A DNA stretch of 64,000 bases from Artemia franciscana. Taxonomy: Eukaryota; Arthropoda; Branchiopoda; Anostraca; Artemiidae. Numbering within the stretch: the first letter of the stretch is position 1; every line of letters starts with the position of its first letter. This document shows positions 20,643 to 31,861 of the stretch, piece by piece. The DNA is taken from the NCBI RefSeq assembly GCF_032884065.1, contig NC_088882.1, forward strand, positions 37,740,519-37,804,518, written 5' to 3'. A model generated the notes under the pieces. The model made no database searches. It worked only from the letters and a program-made list of their open reading frames with translations, and was not told the DNA's origin. Both the position numbers and the translations under genes were made by a program.

Positions 20643-22717
20643 TCAGACCTCATCTTCGTCTGATGTGTCTTCACCATTTTTTTGTATGGTGGCTGAAGCT
20701 TTCACCCTTCTCATGTGGTGAAGTAACTGAGCATCTTCACATTTCGCACTTTTTTGAGCCCTTTTCATTCCATATTTTGTTTTTAGAATCCCCCGCGAAG
20801 TTTCTGTTTTCAGTTTATTCCGACGGTAAGTTTTTATTACTTTTACAGCACTGAAAAACCTCTCGACAATGACGTTTGAAAATGGAAGGGTGAAAATAAA
20901 TAATACTGCCAGTTTCAGGTTAGGGTGCAATTCTGTTCCGGCAGCATTTTTTTTCGCCAATACCAAACGCCAGTAGGTCACCGCATCCATTTTTTCGACG
21001 TTTTCAATATCGATGAGGCTCTGCCTCCTCCATTCCTGCTCAATTTTGGTTCCATCCCATGGGACCTTTCCATACTTCCTAACAAAAGGTAGCAGAGAGG
21101 CAGGCTGAAGTGACTGGGCTGACACTGGGTCAACCATTTCAGCATATTTGTAAATGTCGTCTTCGAAACGGAACCTTTTCTGTATCTGCTGTACTGCTTC
21201 GATATAGAACGCCTGTGCAGCTTCGAGAATTTTTTCGATTGAATCAGGAGGAACGGCGGTATCTGACCTTAACGTCGAGAGAGAGTCGTGTCCGTTTGGA
21301 CCCAAGTAAACGCTTTCGAGAGGAAGGTAAAACTTCCGATTGTTCATATCGATTTCAAAAGCACTAGTTGATTTCACATAGTCCTTCTGCAGGAAGTTCA
21401 GAGACAACTCTTTGATCAGAGACTCAGTCTCCTGTTTGAGGCGATAAAACAGTGGCTTGTCAGCCTGAAAAGCTACATTGAAGTCCGTCAACAAGCCCAA
21501 TGCAAATGCAACAAACTCAAAAAGACATTTCATGACCGGGTTCAGATTTGTGTAGACAAGCTCGTTTAGCTTTGTTGGATCCTCAACTAGTAGAACTCTG
21601 TAGTAGGCGCTTAGAGCATCCCACTGCTCCAGTATCCTGTCAACAGCAGCTTTGACTGAAAGCCACCTGGTCTGTCCAGCCTGGAGAATCCTGTGCATGT
21701 CAACTTGATAGAATTTTTGGAACTCAATGAAAGCATGCTGCCTCTTAGCACTATGCGTAAAGTGGCTATAGATGGACCGACAGATGTCTTCCATGGATTT
21801 CGGCAATTTCTTACATGCGTAAGAAGCAACTAGATGGACCATATGGCAAGAGCACTTCACAATCACTACCCATGGGAATTCTTGTCTGATCATGGATGAA
21901 ACACTTTCATGAGCTCCCATCATGGAGTTAGTGGTATCAGAACAGAACCCTATGAAATTAGCAGGAGGAAGCTTGTGTGTTTCAACTATGCACTTCTTCA
22001 GCTCCTCAAATATAGACTTGGCTGAAGAGTCGGGACACTCAATTAAATCAAGTATGTCAATTTCAACTGAAAGGTCATCATTGCAAAATATAACTCCTAC
22101 TGCTAGAAGTTTTTTGGTTGATTCGTCAATAATGACAGAGAAGCAGCGATTCTGCAGGGTTTCAGTCAAACGTTCTTCATAGAAGCCACTTAGTCCTGTT
22201 CGTATAACATTGGTAGCTTTTTGTTTCTTGAGGCGGACATTGTCAACTACCTGCTTTGAAGGTAATGATTTCAAAAAATCTACCAGAGGCTCAACCTTTG
22301 AAATAGCTAGGTCATTTTCCACCAAAAAACTGCAGATCCGGGCCTCTAGAAGCTTTGTCTGATCAGTGAATCCACCTTGCAAAAACTGATCAAGAGGATT
22401 TTTTGAAGCTGATGCATCAGCATCAGACTTTGATAGGTGCTTCTTTGTCTTTGCATGTTTTACTAGTTCTGACTTGCCACTCTTTCCCAACTTGAGGTCG
22501 GTATTACAAACTGCACAGTATCCAAGGTATGAACTCTTTTTTTTCAACCACCCCTTCAGTTGTGGGTCAGTCAGCCAAGAATCAACAAATTTTTGACAGT
22601 ACTGTGTACTAGCACCTTGTAAGGTTCACCCTTTTTCTGTTTCTTTTTAGGTGGAGTTTTATAGATCGAGGTCGGTAATGAACAAACATCAGATTCATCA
22701 TCAGCATTGTATTCCAT
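20643..22717 (-). CDS. hAT transposase with BED-type zinc finger, one frameshift
   Basis: Would catalyse cut-and-paste transposition of the surrounding element in the nucleus. The main open frame (634 codons, from 22547) starts at a non-ATG codon. The natural start is probably the ATG at 22717, just after an acceptor (TTTTTTGTTTTTAG). Its frame encodes a basic PPKKKQKK tract and then must shift by one near 22620-22650 to reach CQKFVDSWLTDPQLKGWLKK and the main frame. In the main frame: BED finger C11-x2-C14..H31..H37; first acidic residue D141 (IIDEST); second D204 (CSDTTN); C232-x2-H235; TRWLS near 293; hAT dimerisation region LPFSNVIVERFFSAVK about 554-570, with E562 as candidate third acid. 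The frameshift may be a real lesion, an unseen small intron or an assembly error. A paralogous pseudogene is at 59305-60735. Confidence 0.88.
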
Positions 22718-22745
22718 GTTCAGCTAAAAACAAAAAATATCAGCA
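22717..22745 (-). other. Probable 3' splice acceptor upstream of hAT transposase ATG
   Basis: On the minus strand, a T-rich tract ending TTTTTAG lies 6 nt before the ATG. This implies an upstream noncoding exon inside the transposon. Confidence 0.5.
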
Positions 22746-24070
22746 TTTAGGGACTGTAAAGTTACTAGGATAAACATCCTATACCTTAAGACAATCAACA
22801 TTTTATCATTTTACCATTTTTATCATTAAGAAAAAAAATGTAGACAACTCGGCACTAGTATAGTATGGTATACCTCAGGAAACATTCTGTGAATGTGGGT
22901 GAATAACTTTCTGCTCTTGACAAAAAATTTTAATCTGTGTAGTTGTATGGTGGTTGTAAGAAAAAGTTGCATGCATGTAGTATTACCAAGTATGTTCACT
23001 TAACATGCCTCAGAGTTGGCTAATTTAAAGCAGTAGTATCCAGCAGCATCCAGTAGTATGCAGTGGCAACAATCACTACTGTAGGCTACACTGCTAAAAC
23101 TCAAAACTTCATACAACTAATTCTCAAGAACTTTTCATCAAGATGAAGCAGTCTTAAATACCTGTGCAAATATTACTGTTGCAATTTAATTTTTAAAAAA
23201 GTTTAGCATGTTTACTGTCATTTAACCACTTTTGAAACAAAAGTATTCTAGTATAATACAGGAGGGCAAAAGCATCAGACTAGCCAGAGCATGCCTGAGT
23301 GTCAATTGTTACATGACTAGTGCAGCAAATGGTGTCAGGAGAGTAGAGGTACATTGCTTTATGCTAATGTCACCTAACAGTGAATGGTAGCCAAAGAAAT
23401 AACTAGAACCTATACAACTTTTACAAGGCAAATTCTGCTACAAAATACTTGCCAAAAACACATAATCCATTTATTTCTACATGTGCCATTGTTTTTAAAA
23501 CATGGCTGTCAGTTTGTTTGTCAGTTAAAAACTAGGGTAATGAAATGGTAAGAGAGGTGTTCGAATAGGTAGGCTATATACCTCTATTGTTCACGTCAGT
23601 ACTTACAAAGCTGGCTAGAAGTTTGAGTTCAAGTTTTTTAATTTTACACAAAAATCTTAAACATCATACAAGCACTGTGGAGAAAAAAAAATCGTACATG
23701 CAGTGCTAGTCAAAAAAATTTACTATAGTAAGAACAACTACGTACCCTATAAACCTATCAAAATATATTATAACTTTATTTATCTGACCTGTAAAAAAAA
23801 TTACAAACCATATGACTTCATTAATCGAGAACAGTCCAAGCTTAAATTATGGTTTGAACACACATCAACATGGAACTGTTTCAAACAGTTCTTTGTTGCC
23901 AGTTTGTTGCTTAGGACTCCTGCACATCTCAAAATCTTTGTGCTGTTAAAAATGTTTAAGTAACTGAAGAAGTACTTCTCTGTGATTCCAAGTTCAATTC
24001 CTGATCCAGGGAATCCTGATTCGAATTATCCCGCTTCTCTGATTATACATCAAGATGGTGATGATGATGA

Positions 24071-24237
24071 ACGAATTAAAGAAAAATCCCTAAAAATTCC
24101 CTAAAAATCCATGGGAGAGGAAAAATCCCTAGAAAATCCCCAGATCCCTAAAAAAAGAGAACGAACTAAAGAAAAATCACCTAAAAATCCATGGGAGAGG
24201 AAAAATCCCTAGAAAATCCCCAGATCCCTAAAAAAAA
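24071..24237. repeat. Subterminal tandem repeat of the hAT element
   Basis: Two units (24071-24156 and 24161-24237) share ACGAAYTAAAGAAAAATC, CTAAAAATCCATGGGAGAGG and AAAAATCCCTAGAAAATCCC. The second lacks about 10 bp. Clustered AATCCCTA motifs suggest transposase binding sites. Confidence 0.85.
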
Positions 24238-24302
24238 TCTCGCCCCTAAAAGACCCAAAAAATCCCCATTTTAGGGGGGAAATCCCCATAGTGGAAACAC
24301 TG

Positions 24303-26061
24303 ATTACAATTATCAATACATTCGCCATTTTAGATATTTGATATTCATCAAAAAGTAGCGTAGCTTACTGAACATTAAAGGCCTTTTTTCGCGTCAACCA
24401 AAGAGACTGTTTGAGCTCAACCACTCGGTGTGGTTGAGCTCAACCGCTGTTTTTGCGTGAAACAGTGACAAACCAGGTTGTCATGAAAAGTGATTTTGTG
24501 TGAAACAATTGACTGGTTGAACTCTAATTTAACCAGAACTGTCATTGTTTTTTACCTTAGGGTTCTACCATTCATAATTGTTGGTTGACCTTTTCAGGCG
24601 TAGATTTCGAAAAGAAGAATTCGTAGGCTATAAATAAGTCTATATAAAATAAGAATTATAAGCTGACAAATAGAATTCTAGCCACGCAAAAGTAAGATTT
24701 AATTTTGTTTTTTTCGTATCAGGGCTATTTGGATAAATGTTGGGTTATATCCTGCAATTTGATTCACATAGGCCTTAAGACAGGAAGTCAAGAGTTTGAA
24801 TATGCTTTTGAAAACTTATGTAGATACTTGGAAATCTTTGTTTCATCCTTTTGATGCCCTAGGCTTGACCTTAGCTTGGTAATTTGGCTTCAGGGATTAA
24901 ACCTTGATGAAGCAAGACCCTAGTGGTTATAAAGCATTGTTAATCCAATTACTATTCTTACTAGATGCTTCAAGATGTGTTGCATCTTTTTCAGAACTCT
25001 TTACATTTCAGCCTTACCCTATAGGGCCTTGGATAAATTTTCAGGTCAAACTCTAGTTTGGCTACTGTTTGCTATCTTAGAAATGGGTTAAGTCAGGGAA
25101 ATAGAACTTCCAGTAATGAATCCAAAGCAAAAAATACGTAAAATTCTAGTTTAGCTAATTTTCACTATCTTGGAAAGGGAATAGGTTACAAGAATGAAAC
25201 TCAGTAATTAATCCAGGGTCAAAAACATACTCTGGGAAGGTACTGCCAGGCTTCTATGTCAACCCTTTTCTGATTTCTAAGTCTTAGATAATTGCTTACT
25301 CAAAAGGTCTATACCTATACTATTGAAATTTTGACAAAACAAGATTTACCTTAATTTTTAATTATCAGTTTCTTTTACTCTGGCTTTAGCTCTTAAAATG
25401 CAATTCCTTTTATTTGAGTAGCATTTTAAGCCATATCAATATTTTTTTTTTCAAAATTTAGGAAAGCTGTAAAACAGTTTCTTTGTACTCCATGTAAGCA
25501 GACCTTCCCAGAACATACTTTAGCCTTTAGACCCATCCCTGAAAGTTTTTTTTAATCTCACCCCGTGGTGCTCTTTTACACATTATATAAATTGTAAAGA
25601 AATGCCTGCCCCCTTGCTAAAAGTCTTAGAAGTATCTTATATCAAAATACACCTGATACAGTTTAATTTTATAGAGATGACACAGAATAGCATTAAAGCT
25701 GAGTATTTGCTTTGCAAGAAATGTGTCCCTTCTGTTGTAAAGCATTTTGGATAGACACTAATCTAACCATGGGCGTATTACTGTTGCAAATGGTTTTGCT
25801 TAAAATGGTTTGGAAAACAAATAGCAAACGTAAATTTGCTTTTTTATTATTATTTAAGACTAGAATATCACAAAGCTATGCAATCACATTGCTTGTTGTA
25901 TCTTAAGTAAATACAATCCCTGATGGAGTTTTGTTGATACCTGTCTTAAAATTAATTTGTCTAAATAAAATATATTGTTTATGGGACAGTAGAGAAAATG
26001 GCAACAACCATGAATTGAGTTTTTTTCAATATTTCTTTTTTCAAATAATAGTTCTATGGTC
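24303..26061. other. Noncoding interval with decayed repeat fragments
   Basis: A short element begins at AAGGCCTTTTTTCGCGTCAACC (24378). It includes a hairpin GAGCTCAACCAC..GTGGTTGAGCTC (24413-24441, 5-nt spacer). FB1 arm fragments recur near 25060-25240 and 25490-25550, and FB1 interior at 25320-25460. No gene is seen. Confidence 0.6.
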
Positions 26062-26160
26062 ACATTTCTGTTCCTTGCTAAGTTGTTGGCACTCTGGTTT
26101 GGGAATCCTTTGTCCAAGGGGTACAGGTTTAATTCCTGGCATTGCTAGTGTATTTGGTTT
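26062..26160 (+). mobile_element. SINE, truncated copy
   Basis: Head blocks GCTAAGTTGTTGGCACTC, TCCTTTGTCCAAGGGGTACAG and TTTAATTCCTGGCATTGC, then it breaks at TTTGGTTTT. Lies in a diverged copy of the 8340-8975 segment. Confidence 0.65.
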
Positions 26161-26357
26161 TTACCAGCTAAGCATTCACCATGCTAGTTTGCATCTTAAG
26201 TAAAGCAATCCCTGCTGGAGCTTTGTTGACACCTGCCTTACAATAACTTGTCTAAGTAAAATACAATGTGTATTGAAGATTAGTGAAAATGGCTGTAAAT
26301 CCATCTTGGTTTTTTTTTCATTTTTTTTTTTAATAGTTCTTTTACTCTGGTCGTAAT

Positions 26358-26662
26358 AATGTTCTTGACTAAGTGGAAAGTACTCTTAGTAAGAAATCCT
26401 TTGTCCATGAGGTACAGGTTTGATTCCTAGTATTGCCTGTTTATTTGTTTTAAATGGGGGTCAGTGATGTTAGACAGATCTAAACCAGCTCTAAATAGGC
26501 AAATGGAGAAATATGCAAAAGGTAAGCAGGGAGGGTGTACAAAAGCACAGGATTTCTGGCCCCCAGCCCTTAATTGCAATTCTTGGCCAAAGGGTCACAA
26601 AGTGGAAATTAGCACTGCCAGTTTAGACCTTGATGTGTCAGTGCTGCCATACTTACTTACTT
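26358..26662 (+). mobile_element. SINE, full-length diverged copy
   Basis: All blocks are present in order: A-box-like ACTAAGTGG, B-box-like GGTTTGATTCC, GGGGGTCAGTGATG, GGAGAAATATG, GTACAAAAGCACAGGAT, CCCCCAGCCC and ATTCTTGGCCAAAGGG. The 3' end is GTGCTGCCATACTTACTTACTT, matching the tail of the young copy at 47733. About 305 bp. Confidence 0.8.
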
Positions 26663-28322
26663 GCATATTGGTGTTGAGTTTGCCCACATTTTATCTTCAT
26701 TACTATCTAAAATCATTTAGACACTCAGCAAACTGTCTCAAAGCACAATTAGTATAGAATAGTTTTGGGCCTTACTGACTTTCCCTTTATAGCAAAGGTT
26801 TATTGTTGTGTATAATGTAGATATTTTAAAGTAATCAATCATTAAGAAGTCCCTTTTAGTTTTATCAAGTTTTTGAGTAATAAACCTTTTTAATTACCTT
26901 AAAATATTTATTCAGGTCCTTTACTATTGGCTGCCCTTTATATTACACTAATGATTGAAATATATTGTGGTAACTAAAAATTTGGATAATCCAACCTATT
27001 TTACCATCTTAAGGTTGTTTACAAAGGTGTATGAAATATTTAAGTACTGACTTAGCTACAGAAAACTTCTAGATATAATAAAATGTAAGCAAGATGGTTC
27101 TTACTTTGACCATATCTATGGAAGCACTAATGAGAGTGGGTCATTTGATGCATTTGTAGGATTGAGTGAGATGAGAAATGAAGTGTAGGTTTGATGAGAG
27201 ATGGCTGGTGAATGTGATGAGGGATGAATGTTTTGCAAGATTTTAAAATTTTGGACAACTTCTCACGTTGACAGTAGAGTGTAGAAGTAAAATTTTGTAA
27301 TTTTTTTTCTTTGTTTCTGTTATGTTAGACAATGTTGAATATTCTAAAGTGAAGTTTCTTTTTTGTTTGGAATTGTCATGGCCCTAGGGCTTTAGTGCAA
27401 TACAAATTACTACTGTTTATTCACTTTCTTTAAACAAACACAAAGTCTATGTCTCCTAGCTTTAACAAAGTCAAATGTAATTTTAAGACCAGGGATTTCA
27501 AAGTAGGTCAAATGAACTACTGGTAAAAATGAGCAATTTATAAAACATCTAGATTAAAAAAAAGTCTTTTAGACAACAAAGAAGACAATTGAATAAAGAA
27601 AAGTACCTTATATCATAATTGTTGTGCACCCTTAAGATAGAAATGAACAAAGCTTCAATTAAGATTCTGTTTTGTTTAAACAGACAGAAGGGACAAACCT
27701 CCAAGCTTTGACAAATACAATCTCACTTTGTGGCTCCTATCTTTTCAAAGAGGACTTTCTTTGGATTTTTTCTATCCAACTAAAACTGAAAAGGACAGCA
27801 TGATATACAAGTGACCTTCCAATTACCCTACATAGCAAGAGAAAATCATTAAGTTAGGCTATGCTTTATCTCAATCCCCCTCATAATGTGCAGAAATATG
27901 GCTTATTTTCAATGCATTTAACCTCCTGTCACCTGTTTTTCTAGTTATTGTTTGTCACATTTGTCTAATTTACAGCTATATGGGATGAAGTTAAAGAGAC
28001 AGATTGACAAAACAAATGGAAAATAGGAAATTTCAGCAATAGATTTTTATATTGGGAGGATTGAGGGGTAAAGTAGAGCAAAGTTGTATATAAAATGTGT
28101 TACCAGCTATTATTCTAAAAATTATGAAGCATGAATTTTTTTTTTTTATTATGTTTCTTTCTCTTCAGGTCCTTCTCTAGGGCTTTAACAAATCAAACAT
28201 TCTATGCCAAGAAAATTAGCAACAAGGTATAGTCTATATTACCTTAATTACCTTAATTTGCACTTTGGAGCAAATTAAGATCTGTAGATCTGTTGAATGC
28301 TCCTGAGTTGAATCGGTGATGT
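26663..28322. other. Noncoding interval, decayed copy of the 9.6-11.2 kb family
   Basis: 27170-27870 parallels 9660-10380, e.g. GACCAGGGATTTCAAAGTAGGTCA, AACAGACAGAAGGGACAAACCTCCAAGC and CAATCTCACTTTGTGGCTC. No gene is seen. Confidence 0.6.
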
Positions 28323-28490
28323 CTCATAGCAGGTATGAGCAGGACGGAATGTCCCACTCATACTTCCAGTCTTTCATGGCCCACTCTTTATCCAGTGCCT
28401 TCTTGAATGCTTCGGGGGTGGGGGCTGAGACTGTTGCTTCGCACAGTTCATTCCAGGGGTTGACGACTCTGTTGGTGAAGAATATATACA
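28323..28490 (-). pseudogene. LINE 3'-end ORF fragment (CR1-like C-terminus)
   Basis: On the minus strand a continuous frame reads FFTNRVVNPWNELCEATVSA, then an AFKKALDKEW-like stretch, and ends at a stop (28323-28325). This is the conserved C-terminal tail seen after reverse transcriptase in CR1/L2-like elements (family consensus FFTNRVVxxWNxLP). Only ~55 codons remain, so it is a 5'-truncated LINE remnant. The plus-strand ORF across it is a shadow. Confidence 0.75.
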
Positions 28491-31251
28491 AAGGCTTATG
28501 TTATTTAACTATGAATATGGAATTTATATGGCAACAGGAACTGGATACAGGCTACAGCAAGTAAAAAAGAAAGAAAAAACTTCCCTAGTTAGCTCAGGAG
28601 ACTTTTAATAGATTACTCTTCAGATAATTGCCTATGATACATAATTTAAATATTTACCCCTGTACAGTAGGGTGTTAAAACAATCTATCACAATGTAGGA
28701 TACAGTATATTTAGATATAATGCTGATTTACAAATTCCAGGATTCTTTGTTGTAGTTTTCATAATTTTGTTGATAAAGTTTTATATATTCATCATATTTT
28801 ATTTTATGTCATTAACATTAGCCAAACTTAACTTCTCAATAGAACTTGAATGTGGTGGCTATAATGCACAAGTACTGCAAAAATCTTACAACACATTATG
28901 TGTTATGGTAACTGTTCAGTGAGAAAAAAACTATTTTCCTAGTTAAGCTTAATTTGTTATATTTTTGTGCTTATCAGAAATATTTTGTTAATTTTAGGCA
29001 GCTGTCCCCCCTCAAAAAATTCTTAAACATTTGCTGGTTTATACTTAACTAGTATTCTACTGAAAACAAAAATTAATATATATTTTGTATTGAAGAAACA
29101 TAAAGCCCTTTGGATTTTTTTTTATTAAGATTAAGCAGTTTGCTATTTTCTTTTGATTATAGAACTGCACTTAATTTTTTATGATTTCATTACATTTGAG
29201 TTAATTCTAACAAATAGCTGTGCTTTAGGTTATAAAAGAGCTATTAGATTGTTATATTACAGACATGTTGGTTATGAAGTGTTAGGACCAGAGAATGACA
29301 TTATAACATGACATCAAAACAACTTCTCTGTTTCTAAGCTAAATAAAATTCTAGAAAAACTATTGCTCTCCGAATTCAGGGTTCCTCTGTTTTGAGTAAG
29401 ATATTGATAATCAAATGGAATTTTTGGTCTTTATATATATAAGATTTTGCTTTCAAATCAGTTAGGTAGGCCTACTGTTCTTTTGTTAGGCTAAGCCTGT
29501 AATAGTGCTTTATTGTGAAGTCAAAATTTGTAGGGATTGCAAAGGCTAGCCTGAACAATATGTTATTACAAATTATTAGGTTAAACTTCTGTTTGGTAAA
29601 ATTCTAGTTTAGATAAATTTGTATTATCTTGAAAAAGGTTTAGGTTAGGAAAATGAAACTTTTAGGGATGGGTCTAGAGACTAAACTATATCATGGGAAA
29701 GTATTTTGGAGCATCTAACTCTACTCTTTCTCTCTCTTAAAAATGTTTGCCTTAAATTACCTTAAATCACATTGTCTAATGAAATAAGGATTAAATCCTG
29801 TAGAATTGCTGGTTAGTGATGATGACAGTTGGAAATCTCAATATTTGGTCCACACCCTTAAAAATGCTTGTGTTATAAAAGTGAAACCATTGCAAAATAA
29901 ATCTTCTACTTAAATGACAAGAAAAAAGCGTTTTTAGTGTCATAACTTTGCTCAATTTCAATTTATGAAGTTTCCAAGATTTGGAAACTTTCAGGAAATA
30001 CTATTTCAGGAAAGTATGAAACACTGATATGGCTTAAAATTCTACTCAAATAACAAGAATTGCATTTTCAGAGATAAAACCAGAGAAACAGAAACTGCTT
30101 GCTGAAAATTAAGGTAAGATGTTGTTTTACCAAAATTTTAATAGTTACAGACCAGTCAAGTATGCAAAATTCCCAAACTTAAAAACAGAAGAGGGTTATC
30201 ACATAAGCTTAGCAATAGCTTCTCAGAGTATGTTTTTAGCTATGGGTTAATCACTGAAAGTTTAGGCACTCTTAACACTTTATGGATGTTTTATGTTTGA
30301 AATTTTTTGCCCAATCCGACAAGTAAAAAGAGTGTTTTCGCGAACCAGTTTTGTTTGAGCTCAACCATGTAATTTTTTTCCGTTTTTGCGTTTAACATAC
30401 AAGCTGGTTAAACCAAAGCTGTCATTGGTTAAACCAGCTGGTTGACGTGAAAAAAGGCCTTAATTTTCAAGTAATCATTCAAATGAAATTATAAATAACT
30501 TGGCCTATGTACAAAATATTCCAGGAAGATTAGCTCTGCTATTGAGAGTACAAACTAGTTTAGGTGAACAGGTAGGCTAGCTTGTATGGTAATAGGCTAT
30601 AACTCAGTTTTTACTTAATTAAGCTTAATTTGGGATAATTGGTTCCATTCCCCTCTCCCTCCAGAATTATGATAGAATTATACTGTTGGAAAAGACCCAC
30701 AAATTATTGGATTTTCAACTTATAGGCTATTTCAATTTATTTGCTGTCTGATACAGGCAAAAAAAAAATAGGCCTAGCCTTTGCCACTCTTGCTTGAAGA
30801 CTAGACTTACTTTTGAAAATTTTACCCTGATAAGATTGTCAAGTATAGACCAAACTTACTTGCCTAGTCCTAGTAGCCTGCACTAACTTTGTCTTATTAG
30901 CCTAGTTGTAGAGGAAATATTCTACTAAACTGGGTGGTAAAATTATGTATTAAGGGAATCTGCAATATCAGCTTAGGATTCCCCTGTTTAAAAGGAAAAA
31001 GCTAAATTCTAGGTTTAGTTACAACTGAAGATTTCCTCAGTAAACTTTTCCCATAATTTGCTCTGAGTACAAGACATTAATTCAGACCTAAACTTTTGCT
31101 CCAAAGTGAAACTCTGTCAAAGTTAATAAGGATAAGTCCTAGGCCTAATCAAATAGTAAAGGCATAGGCTAGATGTACCTCTAGAATTATTTGCATATAG
31201 TATTAATTAGGGAATATTGAGCAGTTTGAATAAATGACCCATGAATAAAGT
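28491..31251. other. Noncoding interval with FB1-derived and MITE-like fragments
   Basis: 29590-29720 is an FB1 left arm (GTAAAATTCTAGTTTAG, GGTTTAGGTTAGGAAAATG). 29870-30180 is FB1 interior in inverted order, together a decayed FB1. 30313-30463 is a ~150-bp element with ends AAAGAGTGTTTTCGCGAACC and GGTTGACGTGAAAAAAGGCC, related to 24378. No gene is seen. Confidence 0.6.
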
Positions 31252-31259
31252 GAATATAC

Positions 31260-31853
31260 TGTAAAATTCTAGTTAGTTGACTTCTTGTTCAGGAATGGGT
31301 CTACAGGTTAAAGTATGTCCCGGGAATGTATTTTAATGTTCCCACCTCCACTCCTCCCTCTAGCAGACCATGAAATTCGCCTACATGACAGGTCTTTACC
31401 TATTGAAATTTTGACAAAACAACATTTTACCTTAATTTTCGGTTACTGACTAGTTGCTTTTTCTCTGCCTTTAGTTCTTAAAATGCAATTTTTGTTATTT
31501 GAGTAGAATTTTGAGCCATATCAATGTTTTTTTTTCAAAATTTAGGAAATGTAGGCTATTTGCATATCTTTAAAATATTATAAAATAGAATTGAGCAAAG
31601 TTATGAAGCTGGAAACAATTTCGTTGTACTTCAGTTAAGTAGAAGATCTATTTTGCAAGGTTTCACTTTAATAATACACATATTTTTAAAAATCATCAAA
31701 GGCCAGGGCCCTCTAGAGGGAGGAGTGGATGTAGTTGCTTCAAAATACCTTCCCAGGACATACCTTAGTCTTTAGATTCATCCCTTAAAGTTTCATTTTC
31801 CTAACCTACACCATTTCCAAGATAGCAAGAAGTCAATGAACTAGAATTTTACC
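31260..31853. mobile_element. Foldback element FB1, copy 3, inserted in FB2 sequence
   Basis: Ends are TGTAAAATTC and GAATTTTACC. Flanks GAATATAC (31252-31259) and AAATATAC (31854-31861) form an 8-bp TSD with one mismatch. Removing the element rejoins ATAAAGTGAATATAC and CACTTGATGCC, the FB2 arm sequence. Noncoding. Confidence 0.85.
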
Positions 31854-31861
31854 AAATATAC

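Larger units (their letters stand above)
20332..24302 (-). mobile_element. Near-complete hAT DNA transposon, ~3.97 kb
   Basis: The terminal inverted repeats are CAGTGTTTCCAC (20332-20343) and GTGGAAACACTG (24291-24302), 12 of 12. The CAG start is typical of hAT. Both subterminal regions are packed with AAATCCCTA/AATCCCCA motifs in the same orientation (20355-20460 and 24080-24290), probable transposase-binding repeats. A single minus-strand transposase gene occupies the lower-coordinate half; 22.73-24.06 kb is noncoding and probably holds an upstream exon and intron. The flanking octamers (ATGCACAT, ATTACAAT) match at only 4 of 8, so a TSD is not clear. Confidence 0.88.

Noticed and set aside
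22600..22660. A 14-nt intron (GTGCTAGTACACAG) restoring the hAT reading frame
   Set aside because: Introns of 14 nt are not credible in animals; a one-base indel near the basic tract explains the frames more simply.
20324..24310. 8-bp TSD for the hAT element
   Set aside because: ATGCACAT and ATTACAAT match at only four of eight positions, so I do not claim a target duplication.
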